Source: Megascapheus bottae
Taxonomy: Eukaryota; Chordata; Mammalia; Rodentia; Geomyidae
Length of the DNA: 64,000 nt
Assembly (NCBI GenBank): GCA_024803745.1
Contig: JANJXV010000100.1
Coordinates: forward strand, 1,488,001-1,552,000
Direction: 5' to 3'
Below, one piece after another: positions 10,148 to 22,713 of the stretch. The first letter of the stretch is position 1. Every line of letters starts with the position of its first letter. The translations under genes were made by a program, and so were the position numbers. The notes under the pieces are model-generated. The model was not told the origin of the DNA and searched no databases. It worked only from the letters and a program-made list of their open reading frames with translations.

Positions 10148-13100
10148 TTATATGGCCATATAAACGGCCTTTTGCTCTATTGCAAATCTCTGCCAGTGGA
10201 GCCCAAGGTTTCTACTGATTATGACGTATGAGGGAAACCACTGTGCCAAGTTCCTTTGAGTCTGGCTTACTTCACTTAATATGATTTGTTCTAAGTCTTT
10301 CCATTTCCTAACAAATGGGGCGATGTCATTCTTTCTGACAGCAGCATAGAATTCCATTGTGTACAAATACCACAACTTGTTGATCCACTCATCAACTGAG
10401 GGACATCTGGGTTGGTTCCATATCTTTGCTATGGTGAATAGTGCTGCAACGAACATTGTTGTGCTAGTGCGTTTAGTATGCCCTTGTTTCTGGATTGTTG
10501 GGTAAATGCCAAGTAGTGGAATTGCTGGGTGATAGGGGAGTTCTATCTTTAGCCTTTTGAGGCACTGCCACACTGCTTTCCATAGTGGTTGAACGAGATT
10601 GCACTCCCACCAACAGTGTAGTAGTGATCCCTCCTGGCCACATCCCCTCCAGCATCTGTTGTCATTCCTTTTCCTGATCCTGGCCATTCTAACTGGAGTG
10701 AGGTGGAATCTTAGAGTTGTTTTGATTTGCATTTCTTTTATGACCAGAGATGTGGACCATTTCTTCATGTGTCTATAGGCCATTTTTGTTCCTTCTTCAG
10801 AGAAGACTCTCTTTAAGTCTTTGGCCCATTTTTTAATGGGATGGGTGTTACTTTGGAGGTTAGTTTTGGAGTGATTCAATTTTTTGAGTTGTTGGTATAT
10901 TTTAGATATGAGGCCTTTTCCGTTGTTTGGTTGGTGAAGATCTTCTCCCACTCTGTAGGCTTCCTGATTAATTTACTAGCTATATCCGTTGCCATACAAA
11001 AGTTCTGCAGGTTAATGCAGTCCCACTTATCCAGCCTTTCTCTGATTTGTTGTGATTCTTGGTCCTTATTAAGCAAGTTTCAACCTGTGCCAAGGAGGCC
11101 TAGTGTATCTCCTATTCATTCCTGTAAACTTTTAAGTGTGTCAGCTTTTACCTCCAGGTCTTTGATCCATTTGGAGTTAATTCCAGTGCAAGATGACAAA
11201 GAAGGATCCAACTTTAGTTTTCTGCAGGTGCTTAACCAGTTCTGCCAGCACAACTTGTTGAAGAGGCTATCTTTCTTCCATTCTATTTTTTTGGCTCCCT
11301 TGTCAAAGATTAGTTGGCCATAGGTCTGTGGTTTAATATCTGGGTCCACAGTTCTATTCCATTGGACTTCAGGCCTGTTCTTGTGCCTGTATCAAGCTGT
11401 TTGAGAATTATAGCTCTGTAATAGAGTCTAAAGTTTGGAATTGAAATTCCTCCAGCGCTGTTCTTTCTGCTAAGAAGTGTTTTTGCTATACGGGGTCTTT
11501 TATTATTCCATATGAAATTTTGAATTGCCTCTTCTATTTCTTTAAAGAATGACATTGGGATGTTGATGGGTATTGCCTTGAATTTGTAGATAGCCCTTGG
11601 CAAGATTCTCATTTTCACAATGTTGATTCTTCCAATCCAGGAGCATGGGAGGTTTTTCCATTTCCTTAGTTCTGCTTTAATTTCCTGTTTTAGGGTTTTA
11701 AAGTTTTCATCTAAACGGTCCTTTACATTCTTAGTTAAGCTAATTCCTAGGTACTTTATTTTCTTTGAGGCTATTGTGAAAGGAGTTTCTTTCCTGATTA
11801 TTGCCTCGTTCCTCTCACTGTTGGCGTAAGGAAGGCAGTTCATTTGTGAGGGTTGATTTTATGGCCTGTTACCCTTCCAAAGCTTTGAATCAGCTCAAGG
11901 AGCTTGGGAGTAGAGTCTATAGGATTCTTTAAATACAGAATCATGTCATCTGCAAAGAGGGATAGTTTTATTTCCTCTTTCCCTACTTGGATCCCCTTTA
12001 TGCTTGCTTCTTGCCTTATTGCACTGCCTAGGAATTCTAGTACTATGTTAAAAAGGAGTGGAGAGAGTGGGCATCTTTGTCTCGTTCCTGATTTTAGAGG
12101 GAATGGCTTTAGATTTTCACCATTAAGTATAATACTAGCAGTAGGTTTCTCATACACAGCCTTTATTACATTGAGAAATGTTCCATGGATTCCTAGTTTC
12201 TCCACATCTTTTAACATAAAGGGGTTTCGGATCTTGTCAAATGCCTTTTCCGCATCTAATGAGACAATCATGTGATTTTTGTCCTTGCTCCTGTTGATGT
12301 GTCGAATTATATTAATTGATTTGTGTATGTTGAACCAGGTTTGCCTCCCTGTGATGAATCCAGTTTGATCATAGTGTATAATTTTTTTGATGAGTTGTTG
12401 TAGACGGTTGGCCAGTATTTTGTTGAGAAGTTTTGCATCGATGTTCATCAAAGAAATGGGTCTATAGTTCTCTTTCTTTGATGAAGCTCTGTCTGGTTTG
12501 GGGATGAGGGATATAATGGCTTCACAGAATGAGTTTGGTAAAGAACCTTCATTTTCAATTTCGTTGAATAGCTTGAGGAGTATTGGTGTGGGCTCTGCTT
12601 TGAAGACCTTATAGAATTCAGTTGTGAATCCATTTGGCCCTGGGCTCTTTTTAAGTGGAAGTTGTCTAATTTCCATTTCTGTTTCAGAGCTTGAAATAGG
12701 CCTGTTGAGTTGGGTTAGCTCTCCTTGGTTCAGTGTGGGTATGTTAATATTGGCTAGGAATTCATCCATTTCTTCTAGATTCTCAAATTTGTTGGCGTAA
12801 GGTTTGAGAAGTATTCCCTCATGATATTCTGGATCTTGGTAATTTCTGTCGTGATATTACCATTTTCATCTGCGATTTTGTTTATTTCGATATGCTCTCT
12901 TCTTTTTTTGGTAAGATTTGCTAAGGGCTTGTCAATTTTCTTAATTCTTTCAAAGAACCAATTCCTTGTGTTGTTGATTCTTTCTATAGTTTTTTTTATT
13001 CCAAATCATTTAATTCTGCTTTGATTTTAATAATTTGCTTTCTCCTAATGGGTTTAAGGTTGGTTTGTTGCTCTTTTTCCAAGAGGTTAAGGTGAGACAT

Positions 13101-14051
13101 TAACTAGTTGGTTTGACATTTTTCCAACTTGCTGTTGTAGGCACTCAGCGCTATAAATTTTCCTCTGAGTACTGCCTTTGTTGTGTCCCTAAGGAGTTGA
13201 TATTTGTGTGCTCCTTATTGTTAAATTTCATAAACAGTTGGATATCTGTTCTGATCTCTATGATTACCCATTGTTTTTGATTCAACAATGTGTTGTTCAG
13301 TCTCCATGAGTTACAGGGTTTTCGTTGGTGGAGATGTGTGTTCAGTTCCAATTTGATGCCTTTATGGTCTGAGAGTGTGCATGGAATAATTTCAGTGTTT
13401 CTGAATCTGTCCAGGTTTGTTTTATGGACTAAGATGTGGTCTATTTTGGAAAATGTTCCATGTGCTGCTGAGAAACACGTATAATATGTTGTTACTGGGT
13501 GGAATATTCTGCAGATGTCTGTTAGATCTAGTTGGTCTATATAGTTGTTCAGTTCTAAGGTTTCTCTGTTGAGTTTTTGCCTTGTTGATCTGTCCATAGG
13601 TGAGAGTGGTGTGTTATCCTCACCAACAATCACTGTATTTCGATCTATGTATGGTTTCAGTGTAAGTAAAGTTTGCTTGATGAAGTTTGGAGCTCCGGGA
13701 TTGGGTGTGTAAATATTTAGGATCATTATGTCTTCCTGGAGGAAAGATCCCTTTAGTAGTATGTAGTAACCTTCTTTGTCTTTTCTTACTAATTTTAGTT
13801 TGAAGTCTATTTTATCTGAAATGAGGATGGCAACTCCAGCCTGTTTATAGGGGCAGTTAGCTTGATAGAGTTTATTCCAACCTCTCACTTTCAAAAGATG
13901 ATTGTTTTTGGGTAAGATGTGTCTCTTGAAAACAGCAGAACGATGGCTCTTGCTTTTTGATCCAACTAGACAGCCTATGCCGTTTAATTGGAGAGTTAAG
14001 TCCATTGATATTGAGAGTTAGGATTGAGAGATATTTATTAGTTCCTACCAT
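10148..14051 (-). pseudogene. LINE-1 ORF2 remnant, copy 1
   Basis: ORF2 (about 1300 codons) encodes the endonuclease/reverse transcriptase used for target-primed insertion. Visible in order: MVGTNKYLS opening at 14051, endonuclease with VIVGEDNTPLSPMD and TLSDHKGIKLEL, reverse transcriptase with [21 protein letters not shown] and FADDMILYL (12769-11840), and the C-terminal cysteine-rich [18 protein letters not shown]. It is broken by a frameshift after LQETHLT, a second near 13195, a TAG near 13100, and one-base deletions near 12800 and 11829. The endonuclease motif normally reads GDFN, so the catalytic Asp is Glu here. The RT motif reads GTRQRCPLS where copies 3 and 4 have GTRQGCPLS. Confidence 0.93.
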
Positions 14052-14099
14052 TTTTAAAAGCTTTTAGTAGGGCCTGTGTCTTGACAGTTCTTGTGGTCC

Positions 14100-15286
14100 T
14101 TAGATGGTATGCTGTTTAGGTGCCATTTCTTTCCCTGTATTGCATTTATTTTGGTTTTCTATGTATAGAGCATCTTTGAGAATTCTCTGTATTGTTGGTT
14201 TTGTTTCGACATATTGTTGCAGCTTTTCCCTGGAATGGAATGTTTTTATTGTTCCCTCAGTTATGAATGAGAGCTTAGCTGGGTACAGTATTCTTGGTTG
14301 GTAGTTATTTGATTTAAGGGCATGACATATATGTTTCCAATCACTTCGTGCTTGCATGGTCTCTGCTGAGAAATCTGGGGTTATTCTGATTGGTTTGCCT
14401 TTATAGGTTACTGATCCCTTTTCCCTGGCTGCCTTTAGGATCTTTTCTTTCGTTTCTATTGATCCAGTTCGGATCACAATGTGGCGGTGGGATGTTCTTT
14501 TCTGGTCAGGTCTGTTTGGGGTTCTAAAAGCTTCTCGTATCTGGATGGGCCTGCCCTTCTGGATATTTGGGAAATTCTCTGAGATGATTCCCTGAAGTAT
14601 ATTTCCAATACCATTGACCTGTTTCTCCACGCCCTCCTCAATACCAACTAGCCTTAAATTAGGCTTCCTAATTGTATCTTGGACCTCCTGAAGCGCTCAC
14701 TCATATTTCCTAGATTTGGATTAACTCATTTTCTGTTCTTTCTCTATAATACCTAAATTATCTTCAGCCCCGGAAATTCTCTCCTCTGCATTGTCTAACC
14801 TGCTATCAAAACTATCTACTTTATTTTTCATCTCCCTAGCTTCTAATTGCTCACTTTTGATGCCTTGCATCTCTTGTTTTAGATCATGTATGGATTTCTT
14901 TATCTCCTGATTTCCTTTTGAGTGGTTAGCTCAGTAGTTTTATTTTCTTTGGACATTTGCTGGAGTGTGGTCACGTTTTTATTTGTGGATTCTATGAATT
15001 CATCCATCATTCTTTGAAAAACCTTTATTATGGCCTCCTTTATGGCTTCTTCTTTTTCACTTATCACCTTGTTTATGGTTTCCTCTTGTTCAGCTATGGC
15101 TTCCTTCATTATCTCTTTCTTTATATTTTCACATTTTCCATTAATGTTGTTCATCAATTGCATTTGTGTAGCACTTGGAAGACTCTCCTCTAGGTTTGCC
15201 AGTGACTGTTCCATTGTCTGTTTACATTGGGTGCGGGATGTTGTTTCTTGATTTGACATTTTTCTTGAGTTTCTTGTTCTGCCCAT
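14100..15286 (-). pseudogene. LINE-1 ORF1 remnant, copy 1
   Basis: The N-terminal coiled-coil part (15286-14900) matches copy 0, including its one-base deletion near 14907. The C-terminal RNA-binding part (to 14100) matches copy 2, including MEKQVNGIGN. The linker carries TAA (from CAA) and TGA (from AGA). The switch between parental types lies at 14855-14866. Confidence 0.9.
14855..14866. other. Crossover interval inside LINE-1 ORF1
   Basis: At 14854 copy 1 has C as in copy 2 (copy 0 has T at 7418). At 14867 it has G as in copy 0 (copy 2 has T at 22293). Beyond that, a shared base (ttagatc) and a shared one-base deletion also match copy 0. An unequal exchange between ORF1 copies here explains why 7431-14866 is repeated as 14867-22292. 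Confidence 0.8.
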
Positions 15287-17227
15287 TTGAAAATGGCAGC
15301 AAGATTACTACTAAATACGATTATAGTTTTTCAGATATAACCAACCTAGACCTCTGTAGCTGGCAGACACTAGATGTTCACAAGTTTTGATTGGTATTAT
15401 CACTCTTTCTTTTTGTGCACTTACAGACCAGTCTAATACAACCACTGATAAGCTATTTATACCCAAAACAATAAGCCTCTCAATCCAATCTCGATTGTCT
15501 TTAAGTCCCTCTGAGCCTAGAGAATAATTAACCACCTACATACAAAATATTGCTCAACAGCCATCATGTGTAGATCCATGTGTAGAGCCATCATGTAGTA
15601 TAAGGGTTGTAAGATGAGCAGAGGTCCAGAGATAGAAAAAAAGAATGACAGAGGTCAGGGGAATTAGAAGAGGATTAATGTAGGAGTGTAAGAATATTGT
15701 AGTCATGAAGAAAAGGTATAGCATAAGGATAACTGACCTAAGTTGGTAAGTAGGTGGCATATTTGAGTACAAAGTTTGGAAAGTATTAGAATAACACTTA
15801 ATGTGTTGCTGCACGACTAGGTCTTAGCCCAACTAGTGGCCGCACAGTGGACCATGGGATGGATCTGTTTTTCTTGTCTACGTTGAGGGTAAGGCGTATT
15901 TCACAAGATGCAGAAACGAAGATTTCAGAAGCAAATGCTGTGAGTGAATTAGCTCGTAAAAAGCATGTTTATTTTCTTTTATCTTTCTGCCAGTCTTGGG
16001 GCTTGAATTCAGGGCCTGAGGACTGTCCTCGGGTTTTCTCAAGTCTAGCCCTCTGCCACTAGAGCTACAGTGCCACATCTAGATTTTCTATCTATGTGAT
16101 ACTGAGCAATCAAACCCAGATCTTCATGGATGCTAGGCAAACACTCTACCACTATGCCAAACTCTCAACCCTGGCATAGTCACTATAAAGTCATCATCAT
16201 CATATCAAAATATCCTTTCTCCTACAAAGAATGAACACTTATCTATGTGTGTAATGCTTTTTTTTAAATTTCACTAATTCTTCTGTGTTTTTCCCTCTTG
16301 CATTATTTACACATGACAGCAAAGCTAATCATCAGGAAAAAATTGAGTAGGATAGAGAAACCTAATAATATCCTAGTAGATTGACGTCAAAAATATGTGC
16401 AAGATGCCCTGTGTGTTTGACCTAGTGGTAGAGTCCTTGGCTACCACGCAAAAAGACTCAGGTTTGATTCCTCATTACCACATACATAGAAAACGCTGCA
16501 AGTGGTGCTGTGGCTCGGTGGGACAGCTAAAGTCTAAAGAAAGCTCAGGAACAATGTTCACACTCTGAGGTCAAGTCCCCAGACTAGCAAAAACAAAAAA
16601 AAATCGACAAGGGGCAAAATGCAGGCAGAGAAGGCACTGTGAAACAAATGTTTTGTAAAGGATGAGGGCAATATTGACCCTTAAGTTTGGATCCTACCGA
16701 AGAAAGGCTCCTTGAGCCTGAGACCAGACTGGTAGTTGGGCCTAGTGGAAGACATTGGGATTGGACAAATAAGGTGTGCTGTTTACTACATCCACATGTA
16801 TATTGTGAGGTTGGAGGAGAGATTCAGCCTCCAGTATGTCTTTGGTGAGGTCTTCTGTGAGCAAGGATCTTTGGTCATTGGGCCCTGAAAGGTGACCCTG
16901 CCTCCCTCACAATGGAACAGAATATGGAACCCTGGTAACCAAGCCACTGTAACTAACAACCAACTCAAGCCAGCTCACTTGGCCTGTGGCTCAGGAGGAA
17001 GAAAGATGTTGCTGTGCTGTTGCCAAAGGTCAGGAAACTCGAGTCTCAGGTATGGAAGTTGTGGATGTCTTACTCGAAGATGTACATGCTAGATCATTGC
17101 CAAGCCACAAATCCAGTATAACAGGCCTTTCTCTAAGAAGAAGGCCAGGGAAATCCAGGGCAACCAGATGAGGTATATTTCTAACAAGAAATGTATTTGA
17201 CCCCATCATCCTCCCCACACACTACAA
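15287..17227. repeat. Array flank, unit 1
   Basis: Same order as unit A: 5'UTR/flank, minus IDL SINE, CRE palindrome, plus IDL SINE, unassigned 620 bp. It is nearly identical to 7851-9790, as expected if both derive from one recent duplication. Visible differences include one extra A in the SINE tail and a T-to-A near 15766. Confidence 0.9.
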
Positions 17228-17573
17228 CTTTCTTTTTTTAAAAATTTTTTTATTGTAATTAGTAAAAGGGTTACATGATATTTGCCAGGTAGAAGGTGCA
17301 TTAATTCACATACATTGATACCCTTTCACATGTCTTGGTACCCATTTCCCTCCAACCCCACACCCCCCACCTGCCTTGGTATTCCCCCCTTCCCTATCAA
17401 ATTTCAAATATGCAAATACAAACAAATTCAATATATCAGATAACAAATTGAGATACTATACCAATATGGGACAGCAAAGGAGATGAGAGACAACATAGTA
17501 CATTAAGGACAACAATCATTCATTATGTGGCTTTTGTTTCAATATCCTGGAGGTCCTTTCAGTTAGCTTCACA

Positions 17574-20500
17574 TTATATGGCCATATAAACGGCCTTTTG
17601 CTCTATTGCAAATCTCTGCCAGTGGAGCCCAAGGTTTCTACTGATTATGACGTATGAGGGAAACCACTGAGCCAAGTTCCTTTGAGTCTGGCTTACTTCA
17701 CTTAATATGATTTGTTCTAAGTCTTTCCATTTCCTAACAAATGGGGCGATGTCATTCTTTCTGACAGCAGCATAGAATTCCATTGTGTACAAATACCACA
17801 ACTTGTTGATCCACTCATCAACTGAGGGACATCTGGGTTGGTTCCATATCTTTGCTATGGTGAATAGTGCTGCAACGAACATTGTTGTGCTAGTGCGTTT
17901 AGTATGCCCTTGTTTCTGGATTGTTGGGTAAATGCCAAGTAGTGGAATTGCTGGGTGATAGGGGAGTTCTATCTTTAGCCTTTTGAGGCACTGCCACACT
18001 GTTTTCCATAGTGGTTGAACGAGATTGCACTCCCACCAACAGTGTAGTAGTGATCCCTCCTGGCCACATCCCCTCCAGCATCTGTTGTCATTCCTTTTCC
18101 TGATCCTGGCCATTCTAACTGGAGTGAGGTGGAATCTTAGAGTTGTTTTGATTTGCATTTCTTTTATGACCAGAGATGTGGACCATTTCTTCATGTGTCT
18201 ATAGGCCATTTTTGTTCCTTCTTCAGAGAAGACTCTCTTTAAGTCTTTGGCCCATTTTTTAATGGGATGGGTGTTACTTTGGAGGTTAGTTTTGGAGTGA
18301 TTCAATTTTTTGAGTTGTTGGTATATTTTAGATATGAGGCCTTTTCCGTTGTTTGGTTGGTGAAGATCTTCTCCCACTCTGTAGGCTTCCTGATTAATTT
18401 ACTAGCTATATCCGTTGCCATACAAAAGCTCTGCAGGTTAATGCAGTCCCACTTATCCAGCCTTTCTCTGATTTGTTGTGATTCTTGGTCCTTATTAAGC
18501 AAGTTTCAACCTGTGCCAAGGAGGCCTAGTGTATCTCCTATTCATTCCTGTAAACTTTTAAGTGTGTCAGCTTTTACCTCCAGGTCTTTGATCCATTTGG
18601 AGTTAATTCCAGTGCAAGATGACAAAGGAGGATCCAACTTTAGTTTTCTGCAGATGCTTAACCAGTTCTGCCAGCACAACTTGTTGAAGAGGCTATCTTT
18701 CTTCCATTCTATTTTTTTGGCTCCCTTGTCAAAGATTAGTTGGCCATAGGTCTGTGGTTTAATATCTGGGTCCACAGTTCTATTCCATTGGACTTCAGGC
18801 CTGTTCTTGTGCCCGTATCAAGCTGTTTGAGAATTATAGCTCTGTAATAGAGTCTAAAGTTTGGAATTGAAATTCCTCCAGCGCTGTTCTTTCTGCTAAG
18901 AAGTGTTTTTGCTATACGGGGTCTTTTATTATTCCATATGAAATTTTGAATTGCCTCTTCTATTTCTTTAAAGAATGACATTGGGATGTTGATGGGTATT
19001 GCCTTGAATTTGTAGATAGCCCTTGGCAAGATTCTCATTTTCACAATGTTGATTCTTCCAATCCAGGAGCATGGGAGGTTTTTCCATTTCCTTAGTTCTG
19101 CTTTAATTTCCTGTTTTATGGTTTTAAAGTTTTCATCTAAACGGTCCTTTACATTCTTAGTTAAGCTAATTCCTAGGTACTTTATTTTCTTTGAGGCTAT
19201 TGTGAAAGGAGTTTCTTTCCTGATTATTGCCTCGTTCCTCTCACTGTTGGCGTAAGGAAGGCAGTTCATTTGTGAGGGTTGATTTTATGGCCTGCTACCC
19301 TTCCAAAGCTTTGAATCAGCTCAAGGAGCTTGGGAGTAGAGTCTATAGGATTCTTTAAATACAGAATCATGTCATCTGCAAAGAGGGATAGTTTTATTTC
19401 CTCTTTCCCTACTTGGATCCCCTTTATGCTTGCTTCTTGCCTTATTGCACTGCCTAGGAATTCTAGTACTATGTTAAAAAGGAGTGGAGAGAGTGGGCTT
19501 CTTTGTCTCGTTCCTGATTTTAGAGGGAATGGCTTTAGATTTTCACCATTAAGTATAATACTAGCAGTGGGTTTCTCATACACAGCCTTTATTACATTGA
19601 GAAATGTTCCATGGATTCCTAGTTTCTCCACATCTTTTAACATAAAGGGGTTTCGGATCTTGTCAAATGCCTTTTCCGCATCTAATGAGACAATCATGTG
19701 ATTTTTGTCCTTGCTCCTGTTGATGTGTCGAATTATATTAATTGATTTGTGTATGTTGAACCAGGTTTGCCTCCCTGTGATGAATCCAGTTTGATCATAG
19801 TGTATAATTTTTTTGATGAGTTGTTGTAGACGGTTGGCCAGTATTTTGTTGAGAAGTTTTGCATCGATGTTCATCAAAGAAATGGGTCTATAGTTCTCTT
19901 TCTTTGATGAAGCTCTGTCTGGTTTGGGGATGAGGGATATAATGGCTTCACAGAATGAGTTTGGTAAAGAACCTTCATTTTCAATTTCGTTGAATAGCTT
20001 GAGGAGTATTGGTGTGGGCTCTGCTTTGAAGACCTTATAGAATTCAGTTGTGAATCCATTTGGCCCTGGGCTCTTTTTAAGTGGAAGTTGTCTAATTTCC
20101 ATTTCTGTTTCAGAGCTTGAAATAGGCCTGTTGAGTTGGGTTAGCTCTCCTTGGTTCAGTGTGGGTATGTTAATATTGGCTAGGAATTCATCCATTTCTT
20201 CTAGATTCTCAAATTTGTTGGCGTAAGGTTTGAGAAGTATTCCCTCATGATATTCTGGATCTTGGTAATTTCTGTCGTGATATTACCATTTTCATCTGCG
20301 ATTTTGTTTATTTCGATATGCTCTCTTCTTTTTTTGGTAAGATTTGCTAAGGGCTTGTCAATTTTCTTAATTCTTTCAAAGAACCAATTCCTTGTGTTGT
20401 TGATTCTTTCTATAGTTTTTTTTATTCCAAATCATTTAATTCTGCTTTGATTTTAATAATTTGCTTTCTCCTAATGGGTTTAAGGTTGGTTTGTTGCTCT

Positions 20501-21477
20501 TTTTCCAAGAGGTTAACGTGAGACATTAACTAGTTGGTTTGACATTTTTCCAACTTGCTGTTGTAGGCACTCAGCGCTATAAATTTTCCTCTGAGTACTG
20601 CCTTTGTTGTGTCCCTAAGGAGTTGATATTTGTGTGCTCCTTATTGTTAAATTTCATAAACAGTTGGATATCTGTTCTGATCTCTACGATTACCCATTGT
20701 TTTTGATTCAACAATGTGTTGTTCAGTCTCCATGAGTTACAGGGTTTTCGTTGGTGGAGATGTGTGTTCAGTTCCAATTTGATGCCTTTATGGTCTGAGA
20801 GTGTGCATGGAATAATTTCAGTGTTTCTGAATCTGTCCAGGTTTGTTTTATGGCCTAAGATGTGGTCTATTTTGGAAAATGTTCCATGTGCTGCTGAGAA
20901 ACACGTATAATATGTTGTTACTGGGTGGAATATTCTGCAGATGTCTGTTAGAACTAGTTGGTCTATATAGTTGTTCAGTTCTAAGGTTTCTCTGTTGAGT
21001 TTTTGCCTTGTTGATCTGTCCATAGGTGAGAGTGGTGTGTTATCCTCACCAACAATCACTGTATTTCGATCTATGTATGGTTTCAGTGTAAGTAAAGTTT
21101 GCTTGATGAAGTTTGGAGCTCCGGGATTGGGTGTGTAAATATTTAGGATCATTATGTCTTCCTGGAGGAAAGATCCCTTTAGTAGTATGTAGTAACCTTC
21201 TTTGTCTTTTCTTACTAATTTTAGTTTGAAGTCTATTTTATCTGAAATGAGGATGGCAATTCCAGCCTGTTTATAGGGGCAGTTAGCTTGATAGAGTTTA
21301 TTCCAACCTCTCACTTTCAAAAGATGATTGTTTTTGGGTAAGATGTGTCTCTTGAAAACAGCAGAACGATGGCTCTTGCTTTTTGATCCAACTAGACAGC
21401 CTATGCCGTTTAATTGGAGAGTTAAGTCCATTGATATTGAGAGTTAGGATTGAGAGATATTTATTAGTTCCTACCAT
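17574..21477 (-). pseudogene. LINE-1 ORF2 remnant, copy 2
   Basis: Same domain order and same shared breaks as copy 1 (early endonuclease frameshift, second frameshift near 20625, TAG near 20530, one-base deletions near 20226 and 19255). The RT motif reads GTRQRSPLS, so the Gly-to-Arg change is shared only with copy 1. The FADDMILYL active site remains. The endonuclease again reads GEDNT. Confidence 0.93.
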
Positions 21478-21525
21478 TTTTAAAAGCTTTTAGTAGGGCC
21501 TGTGTCTTGACAGTTCTTGTGGTCC

Positions 21526-22713
21526 TTAGATGGTATGCTGTTTAGGTGCCATTTCTTTCCCTGTATTGCATTTATTTTGGTTTTCTATGTATAGAGCATC
21601 TTTGAGAATTCTCTGTATTGTTGGTTTTGTTTCGACATATTGTTGCAGCTTTTCCCTGGAATGGAATGTTTTTATTGTTCCCTCAGTTATGAATGAGAGC
21701 TTAGCTGGGTACAGTATTCTTGGTTGGTAGTTATTTGATTTAAGGGCATGACATATATGCTTCCAATCACTTCGTGCTTGCATGGTCTCTGCTGAGAAAT
21801 CTGGGGTTATTCTGATTGGTTTGCCTTTATAGGTTACTGATCCCTTTTCCCTGGCTGCCTTTAGGATCTTTTCTTTCGTTTCTATTGATCCAGTTCGGAT
21901 CACAATGTGGCGGTGGGATGTTCTTTTCTGGTCAGGTCTGTTTGGGGTTCTAAAAGCTTCTCGTATCTGGATGGGCCTGCCCTTCTGGATATTTGGGAAA
22001 TTCTCTGAGATGATTCCCTGAAGTATATTTCCAATACCATTGACCTGTTTCTCCACGCCCTCCTCAATACCAACTAGCCTTAAATTAGGCTTCCTAATTG
22101 TATCTTGGACCTCCTGAAGCGCTCACTCATATTTCCTAGATTTGGATTAACTCATTTTCTGTTCTTTCTCTATAATACCTAAATTATCTTCAGCCCCGGA
22201 AATTCTCTCCTCTGCATTGTCTAACCTGCTATCAAAACTATCTACGTTATTTTTCATCTCCCTAGCTTCTAATTGCTCACTTTTGATGCCTTTCATCTCT
22301 TGTTTTAAATCATGTATGGATTTCTTTATCTCCTTGATTTCCTTTTGAGTGGTGAGCTCAGTAGCTTTATTTTCTTTGGACATTTGCTGGAGTGTGGTCA
22401 CGTTTTTATTTGTGGATTCTATGAATTCATCCATCATTCTTTGTAAAACCTTTATTATGGCCTCCTTTATGGCTTCTTCTTTTTCACTTATCACCTTATT
22501 TATGCTTTCCTCTTGTTCAGCTATGGCTTCCTCCATTATCTCTTTCTTTATATTTTCACATTTTTCATTAATGATGTTTATCAATTGCATTTGTGTAGCA
22601 CTTGGAAGACTCTCCTCTAGGTTTGCCAGTGACTGTTCCATTGTCTGTTTACATTGGGTGGGGGATGTTGTTTCTTGATTTGACATTTTTCTTGAGTTTC
22701 TTGTTCTGCCCAT
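21526..22713 (-). pseudogene. LINE-1 ORF1 remnant, copy 2
   Basis: The N-terminal coiled-coil part is open for 188 codons (22713-22147), the length expected without the deletion seen in copies 0 and 1, and ends at TAA after EKEQKMS. A TGA follows in the linker. The C-terminal part (to 21526) is open. Confidence 0.9.

Larger units (their letters stand above)
9795..15286 (-). mobile_element. LINE-1 copy 1, near full length, inactive
   Basis: Runs from the T-rich 3' end (9795) to the ORF1 start (15286), with the 5'UTR beyond. ORF1, ORF2 and a 3'UTR of about 350 bp are all present. It is a chimera: up to about 14854 it follows copy 2 at diagnostic bases, while from 14867 it follows copy 0. Confidence 0.95.
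17232..22713 (-). mobile_element. LINE-1 copy 2, near full length, inactive
   Basis: Almost identical to copy 1 up to about 22292; the 267-codon ORF2 C-terminal block differs by a single residue. It lacks 11 bp (taaccaaggga) at about 17469, a deletion between two GGGA direct repeats in the 3'UTR, which explains its shorter 7426-bp unit. Confidence 0.95.

Noticed and set aside
11904..12275. Plus-strand frames antisense to LINE-1 ORF2, repeated in several copies
   Set aside because: They are shadows of the coding strand; the real signal (FADD, SDH, cysteine motif) is on the minus strand.
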